A DNA stretch of 28,508 bases, from NCBI GenBank assembly GCA_001873585.1, contig MNZL01000166.1, forward strand, positions 1 to 28,508, read 5' to 3'. The notes under the pieces are model-generated. The model was not told the DNA's origin and did no database searches. It saw only the letters and a list, made by a program, of their open reading frames with translations. The translations under genes and the position numbers were made by a program. The stretch comes from Rhodobacterales bacterium CG2_30_65_12 (lineage in GTDB: Bacteria > Pseudomonadota > Alphaproteobacteria > Rhodobacterales > Rhodobacteraceae). Below are positions 1 through 7,880 of this stretch, piece after piece (within the stretch, counting starts at the first letter, position 1; each line of letters starts with the position of its first letter).

Positions 1-1042
1 CACCCCAGGGGCCTACCACATCGGCATAGGCGACGTTCTTGTGCTCGCCACCCCGAATAGCGCCGGCACCGTCGAAGCGCTCGCCGGGCTGCTCGCCGCA
101 CAAAACCGACGCCAAGGCTATACTGTGCAGGACGACGGGGCGATCACCATCCCCGAAGTCGGGCGTGTGCGCCTCGCGGGGCTCTCGCTCGAAGAGGCCG
201 AGGCCGAGATATTCCAATCCCTCGTGGCCAAGCAGATCGACCCGACATTCTCGATCGAGATCGCCGAGTTCAAATCGCAGAGCGTGGCCATTGGTGGCGC
301 GGTCAAGAGCGCCAAGACACTGCCGATCTCGCTGCAGCCGCTAACCCTCGCGCGCGCCCTCACCGCAGCCGGCGATATCACCGTGAAAGACCGTGATTAC
401 GCCACAATTCGGCTCTACCGCGATGGCAAACTTTTCCAGGTTCCGCTCACCACCTATCTTGGCGATCCGAAAATCCAGGGCCTCGCGCTGAAGGATGGCG
501 ATGCGATTTACGTTGATACCGAATATGATCTCGACCGTGCCGAAGGCTATTTTGCTCAGCAGATTCAGCTCGCCAGCTTCCGCCAGACAGCGCGCCAGAC
601 CGCACTTAACCAGCTCCAGACCGAGGTCAATCTACGCCGGGGTGAACTCGCCGAGCGCCGGCAGAATTACCTTGCCCGGGTCGACCTCGACGCCATTGAG
701 CGGGATTACGTTTATATCGCCGGCGAGGTTGGCGTGCAGAACCGCTTTACCCTTCCGTTCGAACGCAAGGCCTCTCTGGCCGACGCATTGTTCAAGGAAA
801 CCAAGGGCGTGCCCAATATCAGCGGGAACATTGCAGCGCTCTATGTGCTGCGCGCCAGCGCCGGTGGATCTGGCGTTACCGCCTGGCACCTCGATGCGCT
901 CAATGCCGCGAACCTTGTGCTTGCAACCCGGTTTGAACTGCGCCCGAACGATGTAATCTTTGTCGCCGAACAACCCGTTACCGCCCTCAACCGCCTCGTC
1001 TCGCAGATTGCGCCCTCGATCGTCCTCGCCCAAGCGCTGTGA
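1..1042 (+). CDS. polysaccharide export protein (Wza/KpsD-like), 5' end cut by window
   Basis: The reading frame is open from the first bases of the window, so the gene starts outside it; the GTG at 41 is internal. The first visible residues, YHIGIGDVL, match the start of the Poly_export domain (family consensus Y.iGpGDvl). This is followed by a beta-rich stretch with DGAITIPEVGRVRLAGLSLEEAE, and then SLBB-like repeats, one near IGGAVKSAKTLPI and a second near YIAGEVGVQNRFTLPF. A charged helical segment (about residues 185-215 of the visible part) separates the two, as in periplasmic export channels. Family members form the outer-membrane or periplasmic part of a capsule/exopolysaccharide exporter. 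The signal peptide would lie upstream and cannot be seen. The manC-manB genes downstream fit a mannose-containing surface polysaccharide locus. Confidence 0.85.
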   Translation, partial: TPGAYHIGIGDVLVLATPNSAGTVEALAGLLAAQNRRQGYTVQDDGAITIPEVGRVRLAGLSLEEAEAEIFQSLVAKQIDPTFSIEIAEFKSQSVAIGGAVKSAKTLPISLQPLTLARALTAAGDITVKDRDYATIRLYRDGKLFQVPLTTYLGDPKIQGLALKDGDAIYVDTEYDLDRAEGYFAQQIQLASFRQTARQTALNQLQTEVNLRRGELAERRQNYLARVDLDAIERDYVYIAGEVGVQNRFTLPFERKASLADALFKETKGVPNISGNIAALYVLRASAGGSGVTAWHLDALNAANLVLATRFELRPNDVIFVAEQPVTALNRLVSQIAPSIVLAQAL

Positions 1043-1171
1043 GGCCGCAGAACGCGGGATGGACGGCGCGCGATAATCAAGACAAATGCTGGCCGACCAG
1101 GATGAAGGTTTCAGGACGGCCTGAGATCGCGTAACGGTTGCATTGCAAGGTCTTGAAAAGGGGATTGCCCA

Positions 1172-2593
1172 ATGATCACCCCGGTTCTTCTCGGCGGCGG
1201 CTCCGGCACCCGGCTCTGGCCGCTGTCGCGCAAGTCCTATCCCAAGCAATTTGTGCCGCTGGTCGGCTCCGAAACCCTGTTCCAGGCCTCGGCGCGGCGA
1301 TTGAGCGGGCCGGCATATGCGCCGCCGCTGGTGCTCACCAATTCCGATTTTCGTTTTATCGTGACCGAGCAGCTCGCCAGAATCGGGATCGACGCGGGTG
1401 CGGTGCTGATCGAGCCCGAGGGGCGCAATACCGCGCCTGCGGTGCTTGCCGCCGCGCTCTGGCTTGAGAATGCCGATCCGGACGGGATCTTGCTGGTCGC
1501 GCCCTGCGACCATGTGGTGCCCGACGCTGCGGCCTTCCGCGAGGCCGTGGAGATCGGCCGTCCGGCTGCCGAGGCGGGCAAGCTGGTAACTTTCGGCATC
1601 GCCCCCGACCATCCCGAAACCGGCTATGGTTATCTTGAGCTTGGCGAGCGCATCGACGCGGGCGCGCCGCATGTGATGGATCTCGTGCGCTTTGTCGAAA
1701 AGCCCGACGCCGTGCGCGCTGGCGAAATGGTCGCCAGCGGGCGTCACTTGTGGAACTCCGGTATTTTCCTGTTTTCGGTCAGGTCGATCATCGCCGCATT
1801 CAAGGCGCATGCGCCCGAGCTCGTGGGGCCGGTGTCCAAGGCTGTGGCCAAGGGCACGCCCGATCTTGGCTTCTTCCGGCTCGATCCCGCAGCCTGGGCA
1901 CCGCTCGCGGATATCTCGCTCGACTACGCGGTGATGGAACGTGCCGATAACCTTGTGGTTGTGCCCTTCGCCGCAGGCTGGTCCGATCTCGGCGGCTGGG
2001 ATGCGGTCTGGCGCGAAAGCCGGACCGACGGCGACGGCGTGGCCACCGCCGGCAACGCCACCGCTATAGATTGCCGCGATACGCTGCTGCGCTCGGAAGA
2101 TCCCGGCCTGGAGATTGTCGGGCTCGGGCTTGAGGGCGTCATCGCCGTAGCGATGCCCGATGCCGTGCTGGTTGCTGATGCGAGCCGGGCGCAAGAGGTC
2201 AAACGGGTCGTCACCGCGCTCAAGCACAAGAAGGCCCGCCAAGCCGAGGCCTTCCCGCGCGATCACCGCCCCTGGGGCTGGTTTGAAAGCCTCGTGGTCG
2301 GTGACCGCTTCCAGGTGAAGCGGATCGTCGTTCATCCCGGCGCGGCGCTGAGCCTGCAATCGCACCACCATCGCGCCGAACACTGGGTCGTGGTGCAGGG
2401 CACGGCAAAGGTCACTATCGGCGCGCAGGCGCATCTCGTAAGCGAGAACCAGTCGGTGTATGTTCCGCTGGGCGAGAAGCACCGGCTGGAGAACCCCGGC
2501 AAGGTGGCGATTGTCTTGATCGAAGTTCAAACCGGTGCCTATCTCGGCGAAGACGATATCGTCCGTTACAACGATGCCTATGCCCGCGACTGA
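1172..2593 (+). CDS. manC: mannose-1-phosphate guanylyltransferase / mannose-6-phosphate isomerase
   Basis: This 473-residue protein has the length and two-domain plan of the bifunctional AlgA/ManC/CpsB family. The N-terminal nucleotidyltransferase domain carries the signature GGGSGTRLWPLSR at residues 8-20 and the FVEKP sugar-phosphate motif near residue 174. The C-terminal cupin (type II phosphomannose isomerase) domain carries RPWGWFESL and the metal-binding stretch QSHHHRAEHWVVVQG near residue 395. It makes GDP-mannose from mannose-1-phosphate and GTP, and can interconvert fructose-6-phosphate and mannose-6-phosphate. The ATG at 1172 follows an AAGGGGA ribosome site. The 129 bases between it and the export gene hold no clear terminator. 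Its end overlaps manB, so the two are probably translationally coupled. Confidence 0.95.
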   Translation: MITPVLLGGGSGTRLWPLSRKSYPKQFVPLVGSETLFQASARRLSGPAYAPPLVLTNSDFRFIVTEQLARIGIDAGAVLIEPEGRNTAPAVLAAALWLENADPDGILLVAPCDHVVPDAAAFREAVEIGRPAAEAGKLVTFGIAPDHPETGYGYLELGERIDAGAPHVMDLVRFVEKPDAVRAGEMVASGRHLWNSGIFLFSVRSIIAAFKAHAPELVGPVSKAVAKGTPDLGFFRLDPAAWAPLADISLDYAVMERADNLVVVPFAAGWSDLGGWDAVWRESRTDGDGVATAGNATAIDCRDTLLRSEDPGLEIVGLGLEGVIAVAMPDAVLVADASRAQEVKRVVTALKHKKARQAEAFPRDHRPWGWFESLVVGDRFQVKRIVVHPGAALSLQSHHHRAEHWVVVQGTAKVTIGAQAHLVSENQSVYVPLGEKHRLENPGKVAIVLIEVQTGAYLGEDDIVRYNDAYARD

Positions 2594-3953
2594 GCTCACC
2601 TGCTTCAAGGTCTATGATATCCGCGGCCGGCTCGGGATCGACCTCGACGTGGCGATTGCCTACCGCATTGGCCGGGCTTTCGCCCAAGCGCTTGGGGCCT
2701 CCCGCGTGGTGCTCGGCCGCGACGTGCGCGCCTCAAGCGAGACGCTGGCGGCAGCAGTGGCCCGGGCGCTGGTTGACGAGGGCTGCGAGGTGCTCGATCT
2801 CGGGCTGTCAGGCACCGAAGAGATGTATTTCGCCACCAGCCATTTCGGTGCCGATGGCGGCATCTGCGTGACGGCTTCGCACAACCCGATGGATTACAAT
2901 GGGATGAAAATGGTGCGCGCGGGCGCGGCCCCGCTCGACACCGAAACCGGGTTCGCCCGGATCAAGGCGTTGGCCGAGACGGCCGATTTTGGCACCCGCC
3001 GCGCCGGGGGAACTCTGCGCGGGGTATCGGAAAACGCCCGCGCCGCCTACGTCGAGCGGGTGCTCTCCTTTGTCGACATTGCCGCGCTCAAGCCTTTGAC
3101 AATTCTCGTCAACGCCGGCAATGGCGCCGCCGGGCCAACGTTTGATGCAATCGCCGCCGAACTGGCCCGCCGTGGCGCGCCGCTTCGCTTCGAGCCGCTC
3201 CACCATGATCCCGACGGCCGCTTTCCGCACGGCATCCCAAACCCGCTGCTGCCCGAAAACCGGCCGAAGACCGCCGACGCCGTGCGCGCGGCGGGTGCGG
3301 ATTTTGGCGTGGCCTGGGATGGCGACTTCGACCGATGCTTTTTCTTCGACCACGATGGCGGGTTCATCAACGGCGAATACGTCGTGGGCCTGTTGGCGGA
3401 ATGCTTTCTGGCCAAGGAACCCGGCGCCACGATCATCCACGACCCGCGCGTGGTCTGGAACACCCGCGATCTCGTTGCCACGTCTGGCGGCAAGGCGGTG
3501 CAGGCGCGCACCGGGCACGCCTTTGTGAAACAGGCGATGCGCGACGAGGGCGCCATTTACGGCGGAGAGATGAGCGCCCACCATTATTTTCGGGATTTCT
3601 TCCACTGCGATTCCGGCATGATCCCCTGGCTGCTGGTGGCGGAGCTGGTGAGCCGAAAAGGCCCGCTCGCGGCGCTCGTCGGTTCGCGCCGTGCCGCTTT
3701 TCCCTCCTCTGGCGAGATCAATTTCACCCTTGCTCACCCGGCCAAGGCTATGGCCAACGTGCGCGCCGCGTTTGAGCCGAAGGCCAAGGCGATCGACGAG
3801 ATCGACGGCCTGAGCCTCGACATGGACGATTGGCGGTTTTCCCTGCGTCGCTCCAACACCGAACCGGTCGTGCGGCTCAACGTCGAAGCGCGAGGCGATC
3901 CGGCGCGGGTGACGGCGGGTGTTGCCGCCGTAAAGGCGGTGCTATGCCTTTGA
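2574..3953 (+). CDS. manB: phosphomannomutase (alpha-D-phosphohexomutase family)
   Basis: The enzyme converts mannose-6-phosphate to mannose-1-phosphate, the substrate of ManC. All four family motifs are visible: KVYDIRG near the N-terminus, the phosphoserine loop TASHNP near residue 98, the metal loop DGDFDRC near residue 248, the sugar-binding GGEMSAHHYF near residue 330, and the C-terminal phosphate-binding RRSNTEPVVRLN. The start is placed at ATG 2574 (459 residues, the usual CpsG/ManB length). This makes a 20-base overlap with manC; ATG 2580 is equally possible. An ATG at 2535 is also in frame but would add residues with no family counterpart. Some family members also act on glucose phosphates, so substrate specificity is inferred from the manC partner. 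Confidence 0.93.
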   Translation: MPMPATELTCFKVYDIRGRLGIDLDVAIAYRIGRAFAQALGASRVVLGRDVRASSETLAAAVARALVDEGCEVLDLGLSGTEEMYFATSHFGADGGICVTASHNPMDYNGMKMVRAGAAPLDTETGFARIKALAETADFGTRRAGGTLRGVSENARAAYVERVLSFVDIAALKPLTILVNAGNGAAGPTFDAIAAELARRGAPLRFEPLHHDPDGRFPHGIPNPLLPENRPKTADAVRAAGADFGVAWDGDFDRCFFFDHDGGFINGEYVVGLLAECFLAKEPGATIIHDPRVVWNTRDLVATSGGKAVQARTGHAFVKQAMRDEGAIYGGEMSAHHYFRDFFHCDSGMIPWLLVAELVSRKGPLAALVGSRRAAFPSSGEINFTLAHPAKAMANVRAAFEPKAKAIDEIDGLSLDMDDWRFSLRRSNTEPVVRLNVEARGDPARVTAGVAAVKAVLCL

Positions 3954-3974
3954 CTTCGGAAAAGTGCCCGCAGC

Positions 3975-4484
3975 TCAGGCCCGGCGCAGTTGGTCCGGGC
4001 GCACGGCAACGCGCGTCTGCCTGCCGATAATGTCCATCAGCACCCACACCCTCCGCTCGGGCTCGATCCGGTCGATTTCGGCGAGAAACCCGGAAAACGG
4101 CCCAATGGCCAGCCTCACCTGATCTCCTGTGCGGAATTCGTCCGGCGGCAGCATTTCTCCATCGGGGCCGCAGTGCGATTTGAGCTGCGCTACAAGCGTG
4201 GGTGGCACCACCGCCGGCTCGGCGCCAAACGATACCAGCCGGGTAACGCCCTGAGTTGAGCGAATCGCGCGCCAGAGGCCCTGCCGTGGGTCGACTGACA
4301 CGAAGATATAGCCGGGAAACAGCGGGCTGAGCCGAGAGATAAACCGGCCACGCTGCGTGTGGGTTGTCCTTTCGCGGGGGAGGAAGGTTTCAAAACCCTG
4401 ACGTTGCAGGTTGCGGTTGGCGATCTGTGCGCTGTTGGGCTTCAATTGCGCCAGAAACCAGCGCGTTTCATCAACGTGAACCAT
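3975..4484 (-). CDS. NusG-family specialised antiterminator (RfaH-like)
   Basis: This is a 169-residue protein in the NusG/RfaH superfamily. An NGN domain covers about residues 5-100 (WFLAQLKPNSAQIANRNLQRQG, then FPGYIFVSVD, then the TQGVTRLVSFG segment). A KOW domain follows, with FRTGDQVRLAIGPFSGFLAEI and a closing VAVRPDQL. Paralogues of this type travel with polysaccharide operons and let RNA polymerase read through long, poorly translated transcripts. It lies convergent to manC-manB, 21 bases past manB. ATG 4484 is chosen because GTGGGA stands just upstream. A GTG at 4499 is in frame and would give 174 residues. I did not find the enterobacterial ops core (GGCGGTAGC) in the window, so the recruitment site is unknown. 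Confidence 0.85.
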   Translation of the reverse strand: MVHVDETRWFLAQLKPNSAQIANRNLQRQGFETFLPRERTTHTQRGRFISRLSPLFPGYIFVSVDPRQGLWRAIRSTQGVTRLVSFGAEPAVVPPTLVAQLKSHCGPDGEMLPPDEFRTGDQVRLAIGPFSGFLAEIDRIEPERRVWVLMDIIGRQTRVAVRPDQLRRA

Positions 4485-4731
4485 GGATCCCACTTTCACA
4501 ACCTATGGGCGTACTTAACTTTGGATTTCAGCGAGCGCAAGCGCACTGAGCGAGCGCCTTGCCACTCCGATATGCTCAAGACCATCGCATTTTGCCGCAA
4601 ATCCACTGGTATCGAACGCGGCGCCGCGCAGACCTTTCGAAAAGGTTAACCCCTCGCGCCATCCGTATCAGCAGCGTTGATCTTCTTCGACCTATCACTC
4701 CTCGAAGTTTTCATACCCTCGAGGAGGTTCC
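4485..4731. other. divergent intergenic region with small inverted repeats
   Basis: This 247-base gap separates the leftward NusG-like gene from the rightward DUF2793 gene, so it should hold both promoters. No convincing -35/-10 pair was recognised on either strand. Visible structure: a perfect inverted repeat ACCTTT-CGA-AAAGGT at 4632-4646, a GC-rich hairpin around 4528-4549 (TCAG...GCGC/GCGC...CTGA), and a CCTCGA/TCGAGG inverted repeat just before the DUF2793 ribosome site. The 4632-4646 repeat could be an operator, but nothing here identifies its binding protein. Confidence 0.35.
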
Positions 4732-5784
4732 ATGTCGGACACATCGCCCCGGCTCGATCTGCCGTATATTCAGCCCGCGCAGGCCCAGAAACACGTGACC
4801 CACAACGAGGCCCTGCGGGTGCTCGACGTGCTGGTTCAACTCACCGTTTCCGCCTTCGATGCCACCACGCCACCTTCGCTGCCGATCGAGGGCGAGGTGC
4901 ATGCCCTCGGTGTCGGGGCCAGCGGAGCCTGGGCCGGGCAGGACGGCAATCTTGCCGTTTACGTTGATGGCGCATGGCAGTTCCATGTTCCGCAGCCGGG
5001 CTGGGCCGCGACGCGCGCGGGCGCAAATTCGCTCCGGGTGTGGACCGGCAGTGCCTGGGTGGCTGCGAGCCCTGACACGCTCGACAATATGATTCACCTC
5101 GGGATCAACACCACCGCCGACAGCACCAACCGTCTCGCTGTTGCCTCTCCGGCCACGTTGCTGACCCATGCAGGCAACGATCATCGGCTTAAGCTCAACA
5201 AGGCAAGCGCTGGCGATACCGCCTCGCTGCTGTTCCAGTCCAACTGGTCGGGCCGCGGCGAAATCGGCCTGATGGGAGACGACGATTTTGGCTTCAAGGT
5301 ATCGCCGGACGGAAACACCTTCCACCAGGCGATCAGCATCGACCGCAGCACCGGCACGGTGCGCTTCCCCTCCGGTCTTGGCGGCACCGGCAGCGGCGCG
5401 GGCCGGCTGGGCGGGCAGGTGGTGGCCTTCACCGGGGCTGAGGCTTCAACCTTCACCGTTGGGCAATTCATGGCGATGGGCGACGGGTCGACCACCTCCG
5501 CCGGCGCGGTGATGCCGTTTTCCGGCCGGGTGCTGGCCGCCTCGATGTCGGTCGCCAGCGGTCCAGCGGGGCCAAACATCGCCTCCATGGCGGTCAACAG
5601 GGTGGAAAACACCGGCTTTCAGGCGTCGGTCAACCATGCCGGCGGCGCGACCTTGAGCACCGGGGTTGGCGATTTCTCGGCCGCGCCGCTCAGCTTCGCG
5701 CCGGGCGACGCGCTCACCATGGTGGCCAACACCTCGTCCGGGGCCAGCGAGGTCATCACCACGTTTTTCGTGCAGTTCGACTGA
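4732..5784 (+). CDS. DUF2793 domain-containing protein
   Basis: This 350-residue protein opens with LDLPYIQPAQAQKHVTHNEAL, the hallmark start of DUF2793, which runs to about residue 105. The rest is Gly/Ala/Thr/Ser-rich with repeated beta-strand-like segments (for example GNTFHQAISIDRSTGTVRFPSG, resembling phage tail-fibre shafts) and ends in FFVQFD. No signal peptide or membrane segment is visible. The ATG at 4732 has a strong GAGGAGG ribosome site. The family is common in Rhodobacterales and, from memory, includes proteins linked to phage-like and gene-transfer-agent particles; the function of this copy is unknown. It is a single-gene unit followed by a strong terminator. Confidence 0.85.
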   Translation: MSDTSPRLDLPYIQPAQAQKHVTHNEALRVLDVLVQLTVSAFDATTPPSLPIEGEVHALGVGASGAWAGQDGNLAVYVDGAWQFHVPQPGWAATRAGANSLRVWTGSAWVAASPDTLDNMIHLGINTTADSTNRLAVASPATLLTHAGNDHRLKLNKASAGDTASLLFQSNWSGRGEIGLMGDDDFGFKVSPDGNTFHQAISIDRSTGTVRFPSGLGGTGSGAGRLGGQVVAFTGAEASTFTVGQFMAMGDGSTTSAGAVMPFSGRVLAASMSVASGPAGPNIASMAVNRVENTGFQASVNHAGGATLSTGVGDFSAAPLSFAPGDALTMVANTSSGASEVITTFFVQFD

Positions 5785-5805
5785 TCGCGCGCTTAGCGCG
5801 TGGCC

Positions 5806-5831
5806 GGGCCATCCTTCGGGGTGGCCCATTT
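5806..5831 (+). terminator. rho-independent terminator with TTCG loop
   Basis: A 9-bp stem GGGCCATCC / GGGTGGCCC (one T-G pair) closes on a TTCG tetraloop and is followed by ATTTT and a T-rich tract. It lies 21 bases after the DUF2793 stop and separates it from aroQ. Confidence 0.85.
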
Positions 5832-5898
5832 TCGTGTGTTTTCTTGTGGTGGCGGGGATTTGGTGGCACACAATCGCAAGCAGCCCCAAGGAAAGACC

Positions 5899-6336
5899 AT
5901 GAGCAACCTGATCTACATCCTGAACGGCCCGAACCTGAACCTGCTCGGCAAGCGCCAGCCGGAGATCTATGGGCGCGACACGCTGGCCGACGTCGAAGCG
6001 ATGTGCGCCGAGGTGGGCAATGGCTTTGGGCTGGCGGTGCAACTCCTGCAATCGAACTACGAGGGCCAGCTCGTTGACTGGATTCACGAGGCCCGCGAGG
6101 ACGCAGGTGGGATCATCATCAACCCCGGTGCCTATAGCCATACCTCGGTGGCGATCCTCGATGCGCTCAATGCCTTTGAGGGCCCGGTGCTGGAGGTGCA
6201 TATCTCCAATATCCACAAGCGCGAGAGCTTCCGGCATCAGTCCTACATATCGCTCCGCGCCGACGGGGTGATCGCGGGCTTCGGGGTGGAAGGCTATGCC
6301 CTGGCGATGCGGCGGATGGGTGCGCTGCTGGCATGA
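5899..6336 (+). CDS. aroQ: type II 3-dehydroquinate dehydratase
   Basis: This 145-residue protein has the usual length of the dodecameric type II dehydroquinases, which convert 3-dehydroquinate to 3-dehydroshikimate through an enolate intermediate. Diagnostic motifs are present at the expected positions: LNGPNLNLLGKRQPEIYG with Arg19 and the catalytic Tyr24, IINPGAYSHTS near residues 73-83, and EVHISNIHKRESFRHQS with the catalytic His101. The start is ATG 5899; an in-frame ATG at 5800 would fall in the preceding terminator. It overlaps the next gene by ATGA, so the two are probably coupled. It could serve aromatic amino acid synthesis or quinate use. Confidence 0.95.
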   Translation: MSNLIYILNGPNLNLLGKRQPEIYGRDTLADVEAMCAEVGNGFGLAVQLLQSNYEGQLVDWIHEAREDAGGIIINPGAYSHTSVAILDALNAFEGPVLEVHISNIHKRESFRHQSYISLRADGVIAGFGVEGYALAMRRMGALLA

Positions 6337-7151
6337 CCGACCGTTACGCCGTGTTTGGCAACCCGCTTAGCCACACCAAGAGCCCGTTCATTCACGCCGC
6401 CTTCGCCGCGCAATTCGGCGAAGACATGACCTATGAGGCGATCGAAGCGCCAGTGGATGGGTTCGAGGCTGCCGTGCGCGCCTTCTTCGCCGCGGGCGGC
6501 AAGGGCCTCAACGTAACCGTGCCATTCAAGGTGGCGGCCGAGGCGATGGCGGATGAGGCGCTGGAGGCGGCCAATATCTGCGGCGCGTCCAACTGCCTGA
6601 AATTCGAGAATGGCCGAATCATCGCCGACAATTTCGATGGCGTGGGCCTTGTGCGCGATATCGAGGTGAACTTTGGCGTCGAATTGAAGGGCAAGCGCAT
6701 GCTCTTTGCTGGTGCCGGCGGGGCCACGCGCGGCGCGCTCGGGCCGTTTCTGGAGGCGGGCGTGGCTGAAATCTGGATCGCCAACCGTACGATCGACAAG
6801 GCCGAGGCAGTGGCCCAGCTCCTCGGCCCGCGCGGCTCGATCCATGCTTGCGGCTACAACGCCATCGACCGTGGGTTCGACGTGGTGCTCAACGCCACAT
6901 CAGCAAGCCTATTGGGCGAATGCCCTCCCGTGCCTTCGATAGCCTTTGAGGGCACGACGCTCGCCTACGAGATGGTCTATGGCAAGGGCAAAACGCCGTT
7001 TCTGAGGCTCGCCGAGGCCAACGGCGCAGACCAGATCGCCGATGGTGTGGGGATGCTCGTGGAACAGGCCGCTTTGGCTTTTGCCTGGTGGCGCGGCAAG
7101 CGGCCGGATACCGCGCCGGTCATCGAAGCCCTGACGATTCCGCTTCAATAG
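6333..7151 (+). CDS. aroE: shikimate dehydrogenase family protein (AroE-like, atypical)
   Basis: The 272-residue protein has the AroE fold: substrate domain with NPLSHTKSP (residues 10-18) and NVTVPFK (catalytic Lys66), then the nucleotide-binding loop GAGGATRGA (127-135) and NRT (151-153), which in the family reads the 2'-phosphate of NADP. The ending GVGMLVEQAALAFAWWRGKRPDT is very AroE-like. Asp102 of the catalytic pair is kept, but the usual GAVNTL reads GASNCL (Asn87 kept), and the usual NTDG reads NFDG, so Thr101 is Phe. The second half reads more like beta/gammaproteobacterial AroE than the usual alphaproteobacterial form. It may be a shikimate or quinate dehydrogenase paralogue. It overlaps aroQ by four bases and ends three bases from the convergent SDR gene. 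Confidence 0.85.
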   Translation: MTDRYAVFGNPLSHTKSPFIHAAFAAQFGEDMTYEAIEAPVDGFEAAVRAFFAAGGKGLNVTVPFKVAAEAMADEALEAANICGASNCLKFENGRIIADNFDGVGLVRDIEVNFGVELKGKRMLFAGAGGATRGALGPFLEAGVAEIWIANRTIDKAEAVAQLLGPRGSIHACGYNAIDRGFDVVLNATSASLLGECPPVPSIAFEGTTLAYEMVYGKGKTPFLRLAEANGADQIADGVGMLVEQAALAFAWWRGKRPDTAPVIEALTIPLQ

Positions 7152-7154
7152 GGT

Positions 7155-7880
7155 CTAGAACAACCGCTGAAACAGCCCGAGCGGCAGGTGCTGCCCAAGG
7201 GTAAACACCCAGGAAAAGGGCGCGGGGAAGCTGGTGGAGAAGCGGCCAGACCGCATCGCCCGCAGTACATGCCGCGCTGCGTCTTCGGGCTCCATAATCT
7301 GCGGCATCCGAAAATCGTTCTTGGCCGTAAGCCGGGTGGCGATGAAGCCGGGGTTGACCCGCTGCACGGTGATGCCGGTGCCGCGCAGATCAAGCGCCAG
7401 GTTTTCGGCGAGGTGCATCAGACCCGCCTTCGACGCGCCGTAGCCGATCGCGCCGGGCAGGCCGCGAAAGCCCGAGAGAGACCCGACAAGCACGATATGC
7501 CCGCGCCCGCGCGCAACCATCCCCGGCAGCACGTCGCCGAGCACGTTGAGCGCGCCCATGAAGTTTACCTCCGCCATCTGGCGCACGGCATCCGGCTTCC
7601 AATCCTTCGCAGATACCGGATCGTAAGCCCCGGCGTTGTAAATCACGCCGTCGATCTCACCAAGGTTTTCGGCTGCGTTAGACACTGATTTAGCGTCTCT
7701 CACATCCATCGGCAGCGCCTTTGCGTCGCGCAATTCGCCGGCCAGGGCCGCTAACCGGTCGGCATTGCGGGCAGACAGAATGAGCGAAGCACCAGCCTCG
7801 TCGAGCCCATGGGCCAGCGCGCGACCAAGCCCTTCCGAGGCGCCTGCGATCCAGTAGCGTCGCCCGGCCACGTCACGCAT
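7155..7880 (-). CDS. SDR-family oxidoreductase of the RpoE/ChrR locus
   Basis: A classical short-chain dehydrogenase of 241 residues. The nucleotide-binding glycine motif reads AGASEGLG near the N-terminus, then NAGAY, the Ser of VGSLSGF and the catalytic YGASKAG (YxxxK), followed by NPGFIATRL. A hydrophobic C-terminal segment (FSWVFTLGQHLPLGLFQRLF) may touch the membrane. The start is ATG 7880; longer in-frame sequence belongs to the overlapping cfa gene. It overlaps the stop of the upstream methyltransferase by 8 bases and is the last gene of a four-gene operon that starts next to rpoE. The substrate is unknown; a lipid-derived alcohol or ketone is a reasonable guess from the neighbours. 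Confidence 0.9.
   Translation of the reverse strand: MRDVAGRRYWIAGASEGLGRALAHGLDEAGASLILSARNADRLAALAGELRDAKALPMDVRDAKSVSNAAENLGEIDGVIYNAGAYDPVSAKDWKPDAVRQMAEVNFMGALNVLGDVLPGMVARGRGHIVLVGSLSGFRGLPGAIGYGASKAGLMHLAENLALDLRGTGITVQRVNPGFIATRLTAKNDFRMPQIMEPEDAARHVLRAMRSGRFSTSFPAPFSWVFTLGQHLPLGLFQRLF

Noticed and set aside
632..2608. 658-codon open frame on the minus strand opposite the export gene and manC
   Set aside because: It has no recognisable domain and is antisense to two well supported genes; such long frames are common in GC-rich sequence with a strong third-position bias.
4528..4549. GC-rich hairpin before the NusG-like gene as a terminator or ops-like element
   Set aside because: The arms have bulges, no T run follows on either strand and the ops core is absent.
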